A DNA stretch of 64,000 bases from a candidate division TM6 bacterium GW2011_GWF2_32_72 (GCA_000989525.1 LBON01000002.1:96447-160446), one strand, 5' to 3'. Positions 1 through 10,503 are shown, numbered from the stretch's first letter. The notes: generated by a model not told the origin, from the letters alone. Numbers and translations: made by a program.

Positions 1-255
1 TTTGCATCGTTCAAAAAATATCCACAAGTTTTAATCAACTTAAAAGTTGCAAATAAATTACCTTTAGACACCCCTTGCATCGCAGAAATAATTAAAAAAA
101 CAGAGCAAAATTTAATATCTGGAAGAATTCTTATTAGATATTCTGGAACTGAAAATCTTCTTCGTGTTATGGTAGAAAATTCAGATTTAATAAATACACA
201 AAATATTGCAACAAATTTGGCGAACGAATTAATGCAAATTTTAGGAACCATTTAA
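1..255 (+). CDS. glmM: Phosphoglucosamine mutase, C-terminal end (partial)
   Basis: The reading frame is open from the first base to a TAA at 253-255, giving 84 residues. It contains RYSGTENLLRVMVE, the phosphate-binding signature of domain 4 in the alpha-D-phosphohexomutase family; the form with N and VMVE is typical of GlmM. GlmM converts glucosamine-6-phosphate to glucosamine-1-phosphate for UDP-GlcNAc and peptidoglycan synthesis, which fits murA in the same window. The start and catalytic serine lie outside the window. Another phosphohexomutase is possible but less likely. Confidence 0.82.
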   Translation, partial: FASFKKYPQVLINLKVANKLPLDTPCIAEIIKKTEQNLISGRILIRYSGTENLLRVMVENSDLINTQNIATNLANELMQILGTI

Positions 256-273
256 ACAATCAAAAGGAAAAAA

Positions 274-897
274 ATGAAAAAAAACATATTTACAAAATTT
301 TTTGATTACCTGTGGAACATTTTTTTAAATGGTCTATTTTTAATTTTACCAATAACTTTAACCTACGCATTATTTTCATTCTCATTCAAACTGTTAAAGG
401 ACTGGCTTGCGCCCATTCATGATTTTCAACCAACTGCGCTCTACGCCATACCTCATTCAGAAATTATTTTAGTAATTTTATTAATATTAATTTTAGGAAT
501 AATATCTAAATTTTTTATTTTAAAGGCGCTAGTTCATCAAATTGAACATTTAGTAACCAGAATACCGCTTATCAGCCCTGTTTATAAAGGCATTAAGCGA
601 ATTGTACATGCATTTTCCACACAAGATAAATTAAGCTTCCAACAAGTAGTTCTTGTTGAATTTCCTAGAGATCGTGTCTACAGCCTCGGATTTTTAACAG
701 GAGAAGTAGCTTCTGCAATATCACCAGATTCAAACAAAAAATATTTCAATATTTTCATACCAACTACACCAAATCCGACTTCAGGCTTTTTTATAATGGC
801 GAATGAAAACGAATTCAAAACAACCGAACTTACTCGACAAGAAGCAATGGCTTTAATAATTTCAGGTGGTATTGTACAACCAGATAGATTTTTATAA
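274..897 (+). CDS. DUF502 family membrane protein
   Basis: A 207-residue protein with two hydrophobic segments (about residues 14-36 and 63-82) followed by a soluble domain. The stretch PLISPVYKGIKRIVHAF, the FPRDRVYSLGFLTGE segment, the PTTPNPTSGFF motif and a late ISGGI are the conserved blocks of DUF502, whose molecular function is unknown. An AAAAGGA Shine-Dalgarno precedes the ATG. It starts 18 bases after the glmM stop, so the two are probably co-transcribed. Length is normal for the family. Confidence 0.85.
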   Translation: MKKNIFTKFFDYLWNIFLNGLFLILPITLTYALFSFSFKLLKDWLAPIHDFQPTALYAIPHSEIILVILLILILGIISKFFILKALVHQIEHLVTRIPLISPVYKGIKRIVHAFSTQDKLSFQQVVLVEFPRDRVYSLGFLTGEVASAISPDSNKKYFNIFIPTTPNPTSGFFIMANENEFKTTELTRQEAMALIISGGIVQPDRFL

Positions 898-930
898 ATG
901 AATATTTAGATCCTAAAAAAGGAGATTTTT

Positions 931-1557
931 TTGAAAAAACTATTTTTAATATTAAGCCTAAGCCTATCATTGAGTCTAGTTGCATCAGAAAGAGATAATT
1001 CAACAACTAATAATTCCTTTTTTTATACTTTCTTAAGCTGTATCTGGAATAATCCCGTTACACGGTTTACATCAGAATCGCTTAGATGGGTTCGCTTTGG
1101 TCAAAGATTAAAAAATAATGAGCTAACAAAAGAGGACATAAAAATAATCGCCCATCTAACAGAAAAAGTTGTCGCTGAAATAATCATAGAAAACAGCAAA
1201 GAGATTAAAGAAGAAATAATTCAAAATATAAAAGAAGAAATTCAAACCCAAATAATAGAAAAACTATCTGTAAAAAATATAACTGAACACTTGCCCGTTC
1301 CACCAAAACCTGAAAAAATCATGTTAAAACTCATGAAGCTTCCACCCAAACCTCCAATGTTACCAGGACTACATAAAAAAAACATTTCAATACAAGATCT
1401 TGAATTATCCTATTCTGAAATGAACAATACACCTTTTGAAACATTTGAAAGTCCAAATAATGACATCGTAATAGAAATAAGTGGGCAAATGTACTGCATA
1501 GAAATATTAGAAAAAGATTTAGACCAAGAAGTCGTATCTATTATGTGCGACAAATAA
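931..1557 (+). CDS. Secreted protein of unknown function with proline-rich segment
   Basis: 208 residues starting at a TTG codon placed 7 bases after GGAG. The N-terminus (KK then a Leu/Ser-rich core ending near LVASE) is a signal peptide. The middle (about residues 60-115) is rich in E, I and K and probably helical or coiled coil; it is followed by a proline-rich stretch (PVPPKPEKI, LPPKPPMLPG). I recognise no family. It is followed by a terminator at 1641 and resembles the next gene only in being a small secreted protein. Confidence 0.6.
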   Translation: MKKLFLILSLSLSLSLVASERDNSTTNNSFFYTFLSCIWNNPVTRFTSESLRWVRFGQRLKNNELTKEDIKIIAHLTEKVVAEIIIENSKEIKEEIIQNIKEEIQTQIIEKLSVKNITEHLPVPPKPEKIMLKLMKLPPKPPMLPGLHKKNISIQDLELSYSEMNNTPFETFESPNNDIVIEISGQMYCIEILEKDLDQEVVSIMCDK

Positions 1558-1640
1558 AAAACAAATAGATCACCAAAGCATTTTAGAAAGAGCATTTTAA
1601 CTCAAAATAATTTAATAACTAAACAACACTAAAATTAAAA

Positions 1641-1670
1641 ATGCCTCGCACAATCGCAAGGCATTTTTAT
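1641..1670 (+). terminator. Rho-independent terminator
   Basis: An inverted repeat ATGCCTCGC / GCAAGGCAT around a CAATC-type loop is followed by a T-rich run. It sits downstream of the secreted protein ending at 1557. The stem and loop are nearly the same as in the terminator at 2181. Confidence 0.75.
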
Positions 1671-1776
1671 TACCTTAAATAATTTCAAATCAACATATTG
1701 CTTATATTTAAAATTAGTTTACACTCATAAACATTCGTTAAATCAATGTTTATTTCACAATAAAAGAAAGATATTT

Positions 1777-2133
1777 ATGAACAAATTAACAAAATACTTA
1801 AGTTTATCTTTATTGCTAAGCGTAAATTTAGGACTGCTTGCATCATCAAACGATTCTTCAGATGAAGAATATGATTTTGAAGCAGAACGTGAAGCACACC
1901 AAAAACAAAAACAATGGATCAGCGATGTCAAATATGTAACCGAACTAGACAAACAAATTGAGGAATTGCTAGTAATTCAAGAAAAACATGGCTTAAATCA
2001 TTCCCAACAAAACAAACTTGGAAAATTATTAAACGAACGCACAAAATATAATGATACTCCAAATGCATTAGAAGTTGTTATGCAAAATAATGAATGGGAA
2101 GATACCATTTTTCCTAATAGATCGGATAAATAA
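1777..2133 (+). CDS. Small secreted protein of unknown function
   Basis: 118 residues with a signal peptide (MNKLTKYLSLSLLLSVNLGL, cleavage probably near LASS), then an acidic stretch (SSDEEYDFEAERE) and a charged, helical body. No family is recognised. An AGAAAG sequence a few bases before the ATG may serve as a weak ribosome binding site. The gene stands alone between two near-identical terminators (1641 and 2181), suggesting its own promoter in the AT-rich 1671-1776 stretch. A different frame running over its 3' end is not supported. Confidence 0.6.
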   Translation: MNKLTKYLSLSLLLSVNLGLLASSNDSSDEEYDFEAEREAHQKQKQWISDVKYVTELDKQIEELLVIQEKHGLNHSQQNKLGKLLNERTKYNDTPNALEVVMQNNEWEDTIFPNRSDK

Positions 2134-2180
2134 GCCAATTCAAACAATCAATAATTATTCATTTACAAATTACATAAAAA

Positions 2181-2212
2181 ATCCCTCGCGCAATCGCAAG
2201 GGATTTTTTATT
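2181..2212 (+). terminator. Rho-independent terminator
   Basis: Inverted repeat ATCCCTCGC / GCAAGGGAT followed by TTTTTTATT. It ends the gene at 1777-2133. The loop CAATC and flanks match the terminator at 1641, so the two probably arose by duplication. Confidence 0.8.
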
Positions 2213-2237
2213 ATCTTAAATATTTCTAACAAAATTG

Positions 2238-3188
2238 CTAAGCAAATTTACCAGTCAAAAATTTTATGTAAAATAATTCAAGACCGATTTCCGAAACACC
2301 ATTTTTCAAACCAAAATCTAAATCGTAAAGAAAGTCATGAGCATTTGTAAGTTCTTTAGAATTGAACTCTTTCCAATCTTTTTGTAAGAATAAGAAGGGC
2401 AATTTATAACCTATACGCTTTGCCTCTAACATCTCTTTTTTTCTACTTAACCGTACATAACAAGTTGCTCTAAAAATCTGATCTGACCAATAGGCTACCC
2501 AAAACATTTCCGAATAATCATCTTTACATTTTTGCCAAAGATCAAAAAAAATCCTGCCTTCTTTACCAAAGAAGGCCTGACTTAATTTGAACAAAGATTT
2601 TTCTGCAATCAATATTTTGGGGGCGATCATTTCAAAAAAATCATCTAAGCGATTACCCAAAAGTTTTTGATAATATAAAAACAACATCGCTTGATCTAGT
2701 GAAATAGAATCTATTTGTAGGAATAATTTATTTATAAATAAATCAGATGGTCTTCGTGGATCCAACAAGACACTTAATTGTTCATATTGAGCTTGTTTAA
2801 TGCCATTCTCAACTTCAATCCGCAAACAATTTTTAAAAATAAAATCGTCTTTACTCTCGGCAAAAAACATCAATTTATTTGGACCAGAATAACTTTCTAA
2901 ATACATCTTCCAACTTTTTTTTTCTACAGCTGTCAATGTTGAAAAATTACCTAACCAATAAAATTTTGTTTGGCCCAAAAAAGTTGATTCCAAACTTGGC
3001 TTAAGATCATTCAGACTAGAATATTGCAAATCAACTCGCTCAACTCGTTGCTTAATTTTATTTTCAAAATCTTTTAACCACAAAGAAAATGCAAGAAGAG
3101 GAAAATTTTCAGAAAAAAAACAAGTACAGTGAAATTGATCTAATTTTTTTAGATTATCTGGCTGACAAATAAAATCTATAAACTTCAT
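2238..3188 (-). CDS. holA: Probable DNA polymerase III delta subunit (divergent HolA)
   Basis: 316 residues, no signal peptide. The C-terminal third matches the clamp-loader delta subunit: an EAKRIGYKLPFLF segment, then a helix pair ending LYDLDFGLKNGVSEIGLELF, the usual place of LYEADLxLKSG...ALELLL in HolA. The middle has the pattern of delta domains II-III. The N-terminal AAA-like part is too diverged to recognise motifs, but delta normally lacks a functional Walker A. Length is near the usual 330. Delta opens the beta clamp in the DnaX complex. Assignment rests on C-terminal pattern only; an unknown protein is the alternative. Confidence 0.55.
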   Translation of the reverse strand: MKFIDFICQPDNLKKLDQFHCTCFFSENFPLLAFSLWLKDFENKIKQRVERVDLQYSSLNDLKPSLESTFLGQTKFYWLGNFSTLTAVEKKSWKMYLESYSGPNKLMFFAESKDDFIFKNCLRIEVENGIKQAQYEQLSVLLDPRRPSDLFINKLFLQIDSISLDQAMLFLYYQKLLGNRLDDFFEMIAPKILIAEKSLFKLSQAFFGKEGRIFFDLWQKCKDDYSEMFWVAYWSDQIFRATCYVRLSRKKEMLEAKRIGYKLPFLFLQKDWKEFNSKELTNAHDFLYDLDFGLKNGVSEIGLELFYIKFLTGKFA

Positions 3189-3352
3189 AATTTTATCCTT
3201 GGTGGCAACAAATTTATGTATTTTTATCTAGTAAAAATTAAATTGAATTTTTCGACTACAATTACGTAAAACACTGATTAATTACTTAAAATTTGAATAT
3301 ATTTTCAGTTTACAGAGTTCCTATTTTGATTCAAGAATAATTCAAATATTTC

Positions 3353-3392
3353 AAAAAAAAGTTCCCCGGGATTAAACCCGAGGAACTTTTTT
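3353..3392 (-). terminator. Rho-independent terminator of the pnp operon
   Basis: A GC-rich stem (GTTCCCCGGG / CCCGAGGAAC, loop ATTAAA) at 3361-3386 is flanked by an A-run at 3353-3360, which is the U-run on the minus strand. It lies just downstream of the minus-strand KH-S1 gene ending at 3419. A T-run on the other side could also let it stop plus-strand transcription. Confidence 0.85.
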
Positions 3393-3418
3393 AAAAAATC
3401 AAATTTAATTGAGAAAAT

Positions 3419-3868
3419 TTAGCTGAATCTCAATTTAATTCTACCTGTAAACTTATCATAGTTTTCGATAGCAACATTTAATGGTGCGCCGATTTGGTAG
3501 TAAAGATCCATTTGTTCTTGGTGTTCTTTTGGAATTGATGAAATGTGCAATAAACCATCTTTTCCAGGAACCAATTCAACAAAGATACCAAATTCTAGAA
3601 TCTTTTTGATTTTACCTTGGAATTGCATGCCTTTTTCAATTTCACCAGCTAAAGTCTTAACCCATAAAACCGCTTTATCCATTTTTGGACCAGCTTCGCC
3701 GATAACCTTTACTGAACCGTCATCTTTAACGTCGATCTTTGTTCCAGTTAATCTTACGATTTCCTTAATATTTTTGCCGCCAGAACCAATAATGGCACCG
3801 ATTTTTTTTCTATCTACTTTTAATGAAACAACGTTTGCATCTGAACCAAACTGTTCTCTATCCATCAT
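3419..3868 (-). CDS. Free-standing KH-S1 RNA-binding protein, copy of the PNPase tail
   Basis: 149 residues made only of a KH domain (about 14-75, with KIGAIIGSGGKNIKEIV) and an S1 domain (about 78-149, with GKIKKILEFGIFVELVPGKD). It is closely similar along its whole length to the last 150 residues of the PNPase encoded just upstream (KIGAIIGPGGKNIKEII; GKIKKIAEFGLFVELVPGQD). It starts 11 bases after the pnp stop in another frame, so it is a separate, probably translationally coupled protein and not a readthrough tail. It has no RNase PH domain. It likely binds single-stranded RNA and may act with PNPase (inference). Confidence 0.85.
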   Translation of the reverse strand: MMDREQFGSDANVVSLKVDRKKIGAIIGSGGKNIKEIVRLTGTKIDVKDDGSVKVIGEAGPKMDKAVLWVKTLAGEIEKGMQFQGKIKKILEFGIFVELVPGKDGLLHISSIPKEHQEQMDLYYQIGAPLNVAIENYDKFTGRIKLRFS

Positions 3869-3879
3869 TATTTATTTCT

Positions 3880-5964
3880 TTACGATTTATTAGGTTTTAA
3901 CTTAATACGACCAGAGAATTTATCATAATCCTCTACAATAACATCCATTACATCACCAACTTTATAGAATCTCTCCATATCTTTTTGCTGTTCTTTTGGA
4001 ATAGCAGAAATATGAACCAATCCATCTTGGCCAGGAACTAATTCAACAAACAGACCAAACTCAGCTATTTTTTTGATCTTGCCTGAGAATTTCATTCCCC
4101 TTTCTAACTCACCACCGAGGACTTTCACCCAAACGATTGCCTTATCCATCAACTCACCTGGTGTGCCAAAGATTTTAACAAAACCATCATCATCAATATC
4201 AATTGATGTAGATGTTTTTTCAATAATTTCTTTGATATTTTTACCACCGGGCCCGATGATCGCACCAATTTTATCTTTGTTAACTTTAACAACAACAACT
4301 TTTGGAACAAATTTGGAAAGCTCTGCTCTAGGCTTATCCATAACATTCTTCATTTCACCCATAATATGCGTTCTACCAGCTAAAGCTTGCGCTAGTGCCG
4401 ATTCAAAAACATCTCTAGGCAAACCACCCTTGTATTTGATATCCATCTGAATTGCAGTGATGCCTTTTTCAGTACCTGTAACTTTAAAATCCATCAACCC
4501 AAAATTATCTTCAAATCCAGAAATATCGGTCAAGACTTGAAATTTACCAGATTGACTTTGTAACAAGCCCATGGCAACACCACTAACCATATTAGAAATA
4601 GGAACACCAGCATCCATCAACGACATTGTTGTACCACAAACTGTCGCCATGGAACTAGAACCATCAGATTCAAGAATGTCAGAAACAACACGAATCACAT
4701 ATGGGAAATCACTTTCTGCAGGGAGTACATATTTAAAAGAAGATTCTGCCAAATAACCATGACCAACTTCTCTTCTTCCTACACCCCTAACAGCTCGTGC
4801 TTCACCAACAGAAAAAGGAGGAAAATTATAATGAAGCATAAACTTTTTTTCAACTGGCTTTACAGACATTAAGTCATCTTGTTTTAATGCATCTTGTCCG
4901 CCACCCAATGTAGTTGTAACTAATGCCTGAGTCCTACCACGCTTAAACAAAGCTGAGCCGTGTGTAAACGGTAAAAGACCTACTTCAACATCAATTTTTC
5001 TAACTTGATCATAAGATCTTCCATCTGTTCTTTTTCCAGAAGAAATTATCATGTCGGTCATCTGAACTTTTAATGCTTGCTCAAAAATATAATCCACTAC
5101 TTGGAACAAACCTTCTTCTGCCTCTATTTCCCCACGATGCAATTCATTAAAATCTTCTTTTAATTTAGCAAGACGTTCTGCTCGAATGACTTTGTCATCT
5201 ACATAAACAGTTTGAACTTTTTCTTCTGTCAAAAACTTAAAGGCTCTTTCTTTCCAAAGATTCCAATCAAAAGAATTTTTAACAGGATCTTTAACAATGC
5301 CTAATTCTTTTTGAATCTCTTTTTGCCAAACAACCTGTTTTTTTATTTTTTCATGCGCTAAGAATAGAATATCTAAAAATTCTTTTTCTGAAATTTGATC
5401 ACAAGAACCTTCAACCATGTTGATGCCTTCATCTGTTCCAGCAACAACAATCTTTACATCAGATTTTTCTCTATCTGTACTATTTGGATCTAAAACAAGT
5501 TTTCCATCAACACGGCCAATTTCAACAACACCAACTGGTCCCATGAAAGGAACCTTAGATATAGAAAGTGCTAATGATGCAGCCATAAGAACTATACTGT
5601 TAGGATTATGGACCTTATCAAAGGAATAAAGAGTATTTAACACTTGTACTGAATTGAAATAATCTTCTGGAAATAATGGACGTAGAGCTCTATCAATTAA
5701 TCTAGAAGTAAGAACTTCTAAGTCAGATGGCTTTCCTTCTCTCTTAAAATAACCACCTGGGATTCTACCTGCAGCAGCAAATTGCTCTCTATAGTCAACC
5801 GAGAGAGGAAAAAAACCAGGAAAGTCTTTGGTCGGTTCTGCTACAACGGTTGAAAGCAAATATGTGCCGCCATTTTTAAACATCACAGCACCATCAGCTT
5901 GCCCCGCAAACTTACCAATCTCGACTTCATAGCCGAATTCTTCTAATTTAAAAATTTTTGCCAT
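3880..5964 (-). CDS. pnp: Polyribonucleotide nucleotidyltransferase (PNPase)
   Basis: 694 residues, the normal length. Order: RNase PH core 1 (about 10-145), helical linker, RNase PH core 2 (about 310-540, with GRTDGRSYDQVRKI and SDGSSSMATVCG), KH (GPGGKNIKEII) and S1 (FGLFVELVPGQDGLVHIS). It degrades RNA 3' to 5' phosphorolytically, as a trimer in the cytosol. The rpsO-pnp order upstream is the classical one. The extra KH-S1 gene directly downstream is unusual. Confidence 0.97.
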   Translation of the reverse strand: MAKIFKLEEFGYEVEIGKFAGQADGAVMFKNGGTYLLSTVVAEPTKDFPGFFPLSVDYREQFAAAGRIPGGYFKREGKPSDLEVLTSRLIDRALRPLFPEDYFNSVQVLNTLYSFDKVHNPNSIVLMAASLALSISKVPFMGPVGVVEIGRVDGKLVLDPNSTDREKSDVKIVVAGTDEGINMVEGSCDQISEKEFLDILFLAHEKIKKQVVWQKEIQKELGIVKDPVKNSFDWNLWKERAFKFLTEEKVQTVYVDDKVIRAERLAKLKEDFNELHRGEIEAEEGLFQVVDYIFEQALKVQMTDMIISSGKRTDGRSYDQVRKIDVEVGLLPFTHGSALFKRGRTQALVTTTLGGGQDALKQDDLMSVKPVEKKFMLHYNFPPFSVGEARAVRGVGRREVGHGYLAESSFKYVLPAESDFPYVIRVVSDILESDGSSSMATVCGTTMSLMDAGVPISNMVSGVAMGLLQSQSGKFQVLTDISGFEDNFGLMDFKVTGTEKGITAIQMDIKYKGGLPRDVFESALAQALAGRTHIMGEMKNVMDKPRAELSKFVPKVVVVKVNKDKIGAIIGPGGKNIKEIIEKTSTSIDIDDDGFVKIFGTPGELMDKAIVWVKVLGGELERGMKFSGKIKKIAEFGLFVELVPGQDGLVHISAIPKEQQKDMERFYKVGDVMDVIVEDYDKFSGRIKLKPNKS

Positions 5965-6006
5965 CTAGCACCTTAAAAATATTTAAACAAATTATTAACA
6001 AAACTT

Positions 6007-6273
6007 TTAGCCTCTAATATCTAATCGATTTATTAAATCTTTGTATGCATTGAAATTCTTATCCTCTAAATAACGTAAGAATTTACGTCTTTGAGAAACT
6101 TTTTTCAACAAACCACGTTTAGAACTAAAATCCTTTGGAAATTGATTCATATGATTTGTTAAATTTTTTATATCATTTGTTAATAACGCAACTTGCAGTT
6201 CTATAGAACCTTTATCATTTTCTGATGTCTTAAATTCTGCAATTATTTTGTTTTTTTCTTCTTTTGTTAACAT
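6007..6273 (-). CDS. rpsO: 30S ribosomal protein S15
   Basis: 88 residues, the usual length. It shows the S15 signature ASSENDKGSIELQVALLT-like block (TSENDKGSIELQVALL), LTNHMNQFPKDFSSKRGLL and the RRKFLRYLED end that contacts 16S rRNA. It binds the central domain of 16S rRNA early in 30S assembly. It lies between tRNA-Val and pnp on the same strand, the common rpsO-pnp pair. Confidence 0.97.
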   Translation of the reverse strand: MLTKEEKNKIIAEFKTSENDKGSIELQVALLTNDIKNLTNHMNQFPKDFSSKRGLLKKVSQRRKFLRYLEDKNFNAYKDLINRLDIRG

Positions 6274-6319
6274 CTAAGTTAAGCCTTCTTAAATTAAACC
6301 TAATCAATTCATCTTACAC

Positions 6320-6394
6320 TGGTAGGCGCGGGCGGGATTGGACCGCCGACCCCTGCTACGTCAAAGCAGTGCTCTACCACTGAGCTACGCGCCT
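6320..6394 (-). tRNA. tRNA-Val (GAC)
   Basis: The minus strand folds as a full cloverleaf of 75 bases. Acceptor arms AGGCGCG / CGCGCCT pair, the anticodon stem CTGCT / AGCAG encloses loop TTGACGT (anticodon GAC), the T-arm GGCGG / CCGCC pairs, and CCA is encoded. It sits between rpoC and rpsO. Confidence 0.9.
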
Positions 6395-6402
6395 GCCAAA
6401 AA

Positions 6403-9400
6403 TTATTTTTCAACTGCTAATTTTACAATCTCTAAATCATTATCAGTATCTTTATCTTGCCCAAGGTATTTATCACTAAATGATTTTATGCCTGTACCTG
6501 CAGGTATTAGTTTACCAATAATAACGTTCTCTTTAAGACCATACAGGAAATCTACCTGTCCTGCAACAGAAGCTTCAGTTAAAATTCTTGTTGTTTCCTG
6601 GAAGGAAGCAGCAGAAATAAAACTTTCTGTCACTAAGGAAGCTGTGGTTATACCCATTAATACAGGTTTTGCCACTGCTGGCTTTTTACCTTCTGCTCTT
6701 AAAGCTTTGTTTACAGACTTAAAGTGCATTCGATCGATTCTATCACCAATCAAGAAACTAGTATCGCCTGGCTCAACAACCCTGACCTTACGCATCATTT
6801 GACGAACAATTAATTCAATATGTCTGTCATTAATGTCTACGCCCTGCAACCTATAAATTTCTTGAATCTGGTCAACTAAATATCTTTGCAAGACATCAGG
6901 CCCCAAAATTCTAAGCATATCATGGAGAACTGGTATTCCTGTTGTCAGTGAATCACCGGCACTTACTTTTTCACCGTTAACAACATTCAATTGTCTGCCT
7001 CTTGGAACTAAGTAATCAAAAGATTCTTCGCCATTTACAACGCTAACCTTTCTCATACCTCTATGCAAGCCACCAAAGACCACTTCACCATCAATGTCTG
7101 CAAGTATAGCTGGATCACTTGAAGATCGAGCTTCAAACAATTCAGCAATTCTTGGAAGACCCCCGGTAATATCTTTGGTTTTTGATAATTCTTTAGGCAT
7201 TTTAACAAGAACATCACCAACTTGAACTTCTTCACCGTCTCCAACAATAATGTGAGCTCCTGTTGGCAAGTGATAAGAAACTATTTCATCACCATTTTCA
7301 TCTAAAATATTAACTGCTGGCTGATACTTATCACTCTTATAATCAAGAACAATTTTTGTAGTTTTACCAGTAGCCTCATCAAACGTATCTTGAACAGTAA
7401 CATTTTCAACCAAATCAGTAAGTTTGACCTTACCCTTGCGTTCAGTTAACAATACTTTACTCAATACATTTATTTCAGCTAATGTATCGCCAATTTTAAC
7501 CTCTTGACCGTCTTTTACATGCAATATTGTACCATATTCCAGAACTTGATTTTGAAGTTCACGACCATCTTTAGAGAAAATAACAAGTTTAGCTTTTCGG
7601 CTAAGAACAACTAACTGACCATCTCTATTTTCAACAGTTCTAACACCTCGCAACTCAACAACACCATCATGTTTTGCTCGCATCACAGCAACTTCTTGTG
7701 TGCCGCTAGCAATACCACCCATGTGGAAAGTTCTCATAGTAAGCTGAGTACCAGGTTCACCAATCGACTGTGCTGCAATGATACCAACAGTTGCACCTAT
7801 ATCAACCAAATCGCCTTTTGACATATCAAGCCCATAACACTTTGCGCAAATACCTCGTTTTGCCTGACATGTTAAAGCAGATCTAACCAAAATTTTATTT
7901 ACAGCCGAATTTTCTAATGTAGGAAGATCTTCTCTTTTCATTATGTGACCTTGTTTAAACAACAATTCACCAGAGATTGGATCATTTACATCCGCAGCCA
8001 AAGTTCGACCAAATGATCTTGATGCTAATGGATAAAGAATATTTCCAGATTCACTTAATGCCTCAACTTCGATATAACCGAGAGTTTGACAATCATCCAT
8101 TGTTACAACTAAATCTTGAGCTACGTCCACAAGTCTACGAGTTAAATAACCAGAGTTTGCAGTTTTCAACGCTGTATCGGCTTGACCTTTACGAGCACCG
8201 TGTGTTGAAATAAAGTATTCATACACAGACAAACCATCTTTAAAGTTCGTCTTAACCGGTGTTTCCATAATTTCACCAGACGGTTTAGCCATCAAACCTC
8301 TTATACCTATCAACTGCTTAATTTGTTCTTTAGAACCACGAGCTCCAGAATCTAACATCATGAATATCGGATTAAACGGCTCATTTGATTTATCAACGTT
8401 GGCATACGCTTTTTGATTTCTAACTTCTAATTCTTGCAACATATCTGAAGCTATATCTGCGGTTGCATTACCCCAAATACTAATAACTTTGTTATATCGT
8501 TCACCATTAGTAATAGCACCATCCATATACAAGCCTTCAACCTTAGCAACAGCTTGTTCTGCTTTTGCAAGAATCTCATCTTTTTTAGGAGGAGTAATTA
8601 ATCCTTCCATTGGGAAAGATGAACCACTAATGGTTACGTAATAAAAACCTAATTTCTTGATTTTATCTAAACAAACAACTGTTTTTTCTTGTCCAAAACG
8701 GAAGAATATTTTTTCAATTAATTTTGTTACGTCTTTTTTCTTAATAACCTTATTAACCCAATGATATTCAGAACCTTCTGGAAGTGAATCAAACAAAATT
8801 GCTCGACCAACAGTTGAATTAACTATTTCACCAGTATTAACTCGAATTTTTATTTGAGAATGCAATTCCACTTCATCATGTTGATGAGCTGCAATAACTT
8901 CTTTTGGAGAACCAAATATAATACCTTCACCTTTCAAATTAGCACGAGCCTTTGTTAAGTAATGCAAACCAAGAATCATATCTTGAGATGGAACCGTAAT
9001 AGGACGACCATTTGCCGGTGATAGAATATTTTGAGTAGAAAGAATCAACTCTGTTGCTTCTTTTTGAGCGTTAATACTTAACGGTAAATGAACTGCCATT
9101 TGGTCACCATCGAAGTCAGCGTTAAATGCCGAACAAACTAACGGATGAAGCTTAATAGCCTTACCATCAACCAAAATAGGTTTAAACGCCTGAATACCCA
9201 ATCTATGGAGCGTTGGAGCACGGTTTAAAAGAACTTTTTTGTTCTCAACAACATCATCCAAAACGTCCCAAATTTCTGGTTTTAAATCTTCAACCATTTT
9301 TTTTGCCATACGTAAATTAGGTGCTATTTCACGCTCTAATAAACCAGCAAAAACATATGATTTAAACAATTCCAAAGCCATAATTTTTGGCAAACCACAT

Positions 9401-10503
9401 TGATCCATTTTTAATTCTGGATCTACAACGATTACAGAACGAGCAGAATAATCAACACGTTTACCCAAAAGATTTTGACGGAATCGACCCTGTTTACCAC
9501 GAAGCATTTCACTCAATGATTTGAGCGGACGCTTATTAGAACCTCTAACAGCCTGACCTCTCTTACCATTATCAATCAACGCATCAACAGATTCTTGAAG
9601 CATTCTTTTTTCATTTTTAATAATGACATCTGGTGCCTCGATTTCATACAATCTTCTTAGACGAATATTTCTATTCAAAACACGTCTATACAATTCATTT
9701 AAATCAGAGCTGGCAAACCTACCACCTTCCAAAGGCACCAATGGTCTCAAATCTGGAGGAAGAACAGGTAGAACACTCATAACCATCCACTCAGGTCTAA
9801 TACCTGCAGATGACAAAGATGTGAAAACCTTAATTCTTCTCATAATCTTATGACGTGATGCAACAGAAGAAGTTTCCAAATAATCTTTTTCTAATTTTGC
9901 AATTTCTAAATCTAGATCAATCAATTCAAGCAAGTCTTTAATTGCTTCTGCACCACTTTTTGCAACAAAGTCAATATCCTCAACATGATTTTCTACATAA
10001 GATTCATATTCAGAATTAGTTAACAATGTTTTTCGTGGATATGGAGAATCACCCTGATGAACAACAATATAAGAATCAAAATAAATCACTCTTTCAAGAT
10101 CTTTTATTGGTGAATCCAAAATAAGACCTAAATAACTTGGAATACCCTTTAAGTACCAAATATGGCATACAGGTGCAACCAAATCAATGTGACCCATTCT
10201 TTCTCTTCGAACTCTTGCCTGAATTACTTCCACACCGCACTTTTCACAAGTAACGCCACGATGTTTCATTCGTTTATATTTACCACAATTACATTCCCAG
10301 TCTTTTTGAGGACCAAAAATTCTTGCGCAAAACAAACCGTCTCTTTCAGGTTTTAACGTTCTATAATTAATAGTTTCTGTTTTTTTAACTTCACCATAAG
10401 ATAAAGCTTTTATCTTTTCAGGAGATGCTACAGAAAGTCTCATCGCATTAAATTGAGTTGTTTTAATATACTCTCTAAAACGTTGTAGTATTTGATTATT
10501 CAC
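6403..10503 (-). CDS. rpoC: DNA-directed RNA polymerase subunit beta'
   Basis: 1366 residues from the GTG at 10503. That start overlaps the rpoB stop by 8 bases and has AAGGAG 7 bases upstream, so I prefer it to an ATG 33 bases earlier inside rpoB. Visible are the N-terminal zinc ribbon ([13 protein letters not shown] and CEKCG), the catalytic Mg-binding NADFDGD at residues 461-467, and a second zinc site near [13 protein letters not shown]. The trigger-loop region and C-terminal domain are complete. RpoC forms the catalytic centre with RpoB. Confidence 0.97.
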   Translation of the reverse strand: MNNQILQRFREYIKTTQFNAMRLSVASPEKIKALSYGEVKKTETINYRTLKPERDGLFCARIFGPQKDWECNCGKYKRMKHRGVTCEKCGVEVIQARVRRERMGHIDLVAPVCHIWYLKGIPSYLGLILDSPIKDLERVIYFDSYIVVHQGDSPYPRKTLLTNSEYESYVENHVEDIDFVAKSGAEAIKDLLELIDLDLEIAKLEKDYLETSSVASRHKIMRRIKVFTSLSSAGIRPEWMVMSVLPVLPPDLRPLVPLEGGRFASSDLNELYRRVLNRNIRLRRLYEIEAPDVIIKNEKRMLQESVDALIDNGKRGQAVRGSNKRPLKSLSEMLRGKQGRFRQNLLGKRVDYSARSVIVVDPELKMDQCGLPKIMALELFKSYVFAGLLEREIAPNLRMAKKMVEDLKPEIWDVLDDVVENKKVLLNRAPTLHRLGIQAFKPILVDGKAIKLHPLVCSAFNADFDGDQMAVHLPLSINAQKEATELILSTQNILSPANGRPITVPSQDMILGLHYLTKARANLKGEGIIFGSPKEVIAAHQHDEVELHSQIKIRVNTGEIVNSTVGRAILFDSLPEGSEYHWVNKVIKKKDVTKLIEKIFFRFGQEKTVVCLDKIKKLGFYYVTISGSSFPMEGLITPPKKDEILAKAEQAVAKVEGLYMDGAITNGERYNKVISIWGNATADIASDMLQELEVRNQKAYANVDKSNEPFNPIFMMLDSGARGSKEQIKQLIGIRGLMAKPSGEIMETPVKTNFKDGLSVYEYFISTHGARKGQADTALKTANSGYLTRRLVDVAQDLVVTMDDCQTLGYIEVEALSESGNILYPLASRSFGRTLAADVNDPISGELLFKQGHIMKREDLPTLENSAVNKILVRSALTCQAKRGICAKCYGLDMSKGDLVDIGATVGIIAAQSIGEPGTQLTMRTFHMGGIASGTQEVAVMRAKHDGVVELRGVRTVENRDGQLVVLSRKAKLVIFSKDGRELQNQVLEYGTILHVKDGQEVKIGDTLAEINVLSKVLLTERKGKVKLTDLVENVTVQDTFDEATGKTTKIVLDYKSDKYQPAVNILDENGDEIVSYHLPTGAHIIVGDGEEVQVGDVLVKMPKELSKTKDITGGLPRIAELFEARSSSDPAILADIDGEVVFGGLHRGMRKVSVVNGEESFDYLVPRGRQLNVVNGEKVSAGDSLTTGIPVLHDMLRILGPDVLQRYLVDQIQEIYRLQGVDINDRHIELIVRQMMRKVRVVEPGDTSFLIGDRIDRMHFKSVNKALRAEGKKPAVAKPVLMGITTASLVTESFISAASFQETTRILTEASVAGQVDFLYGLKENVIIGKLIPAGTGIKSFSDKYLGQDKDTDNDLEIVKLAVEK

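Noticed and set aside
2075..2350. 91-codon plus-strand frame over the terminator and the holA end
   Set aside because: It reads through a strong terminator and overlaps two better supported genes.
3868..3884. Possibility that pnp and the KH-S1 gene are one gene split by a sequencing error
   Set aside because: PNPase is already complete with its own KH-S1, and the second copy begins at its own ATG; a single protein would carry two KH-S1 units, which is not the family form.
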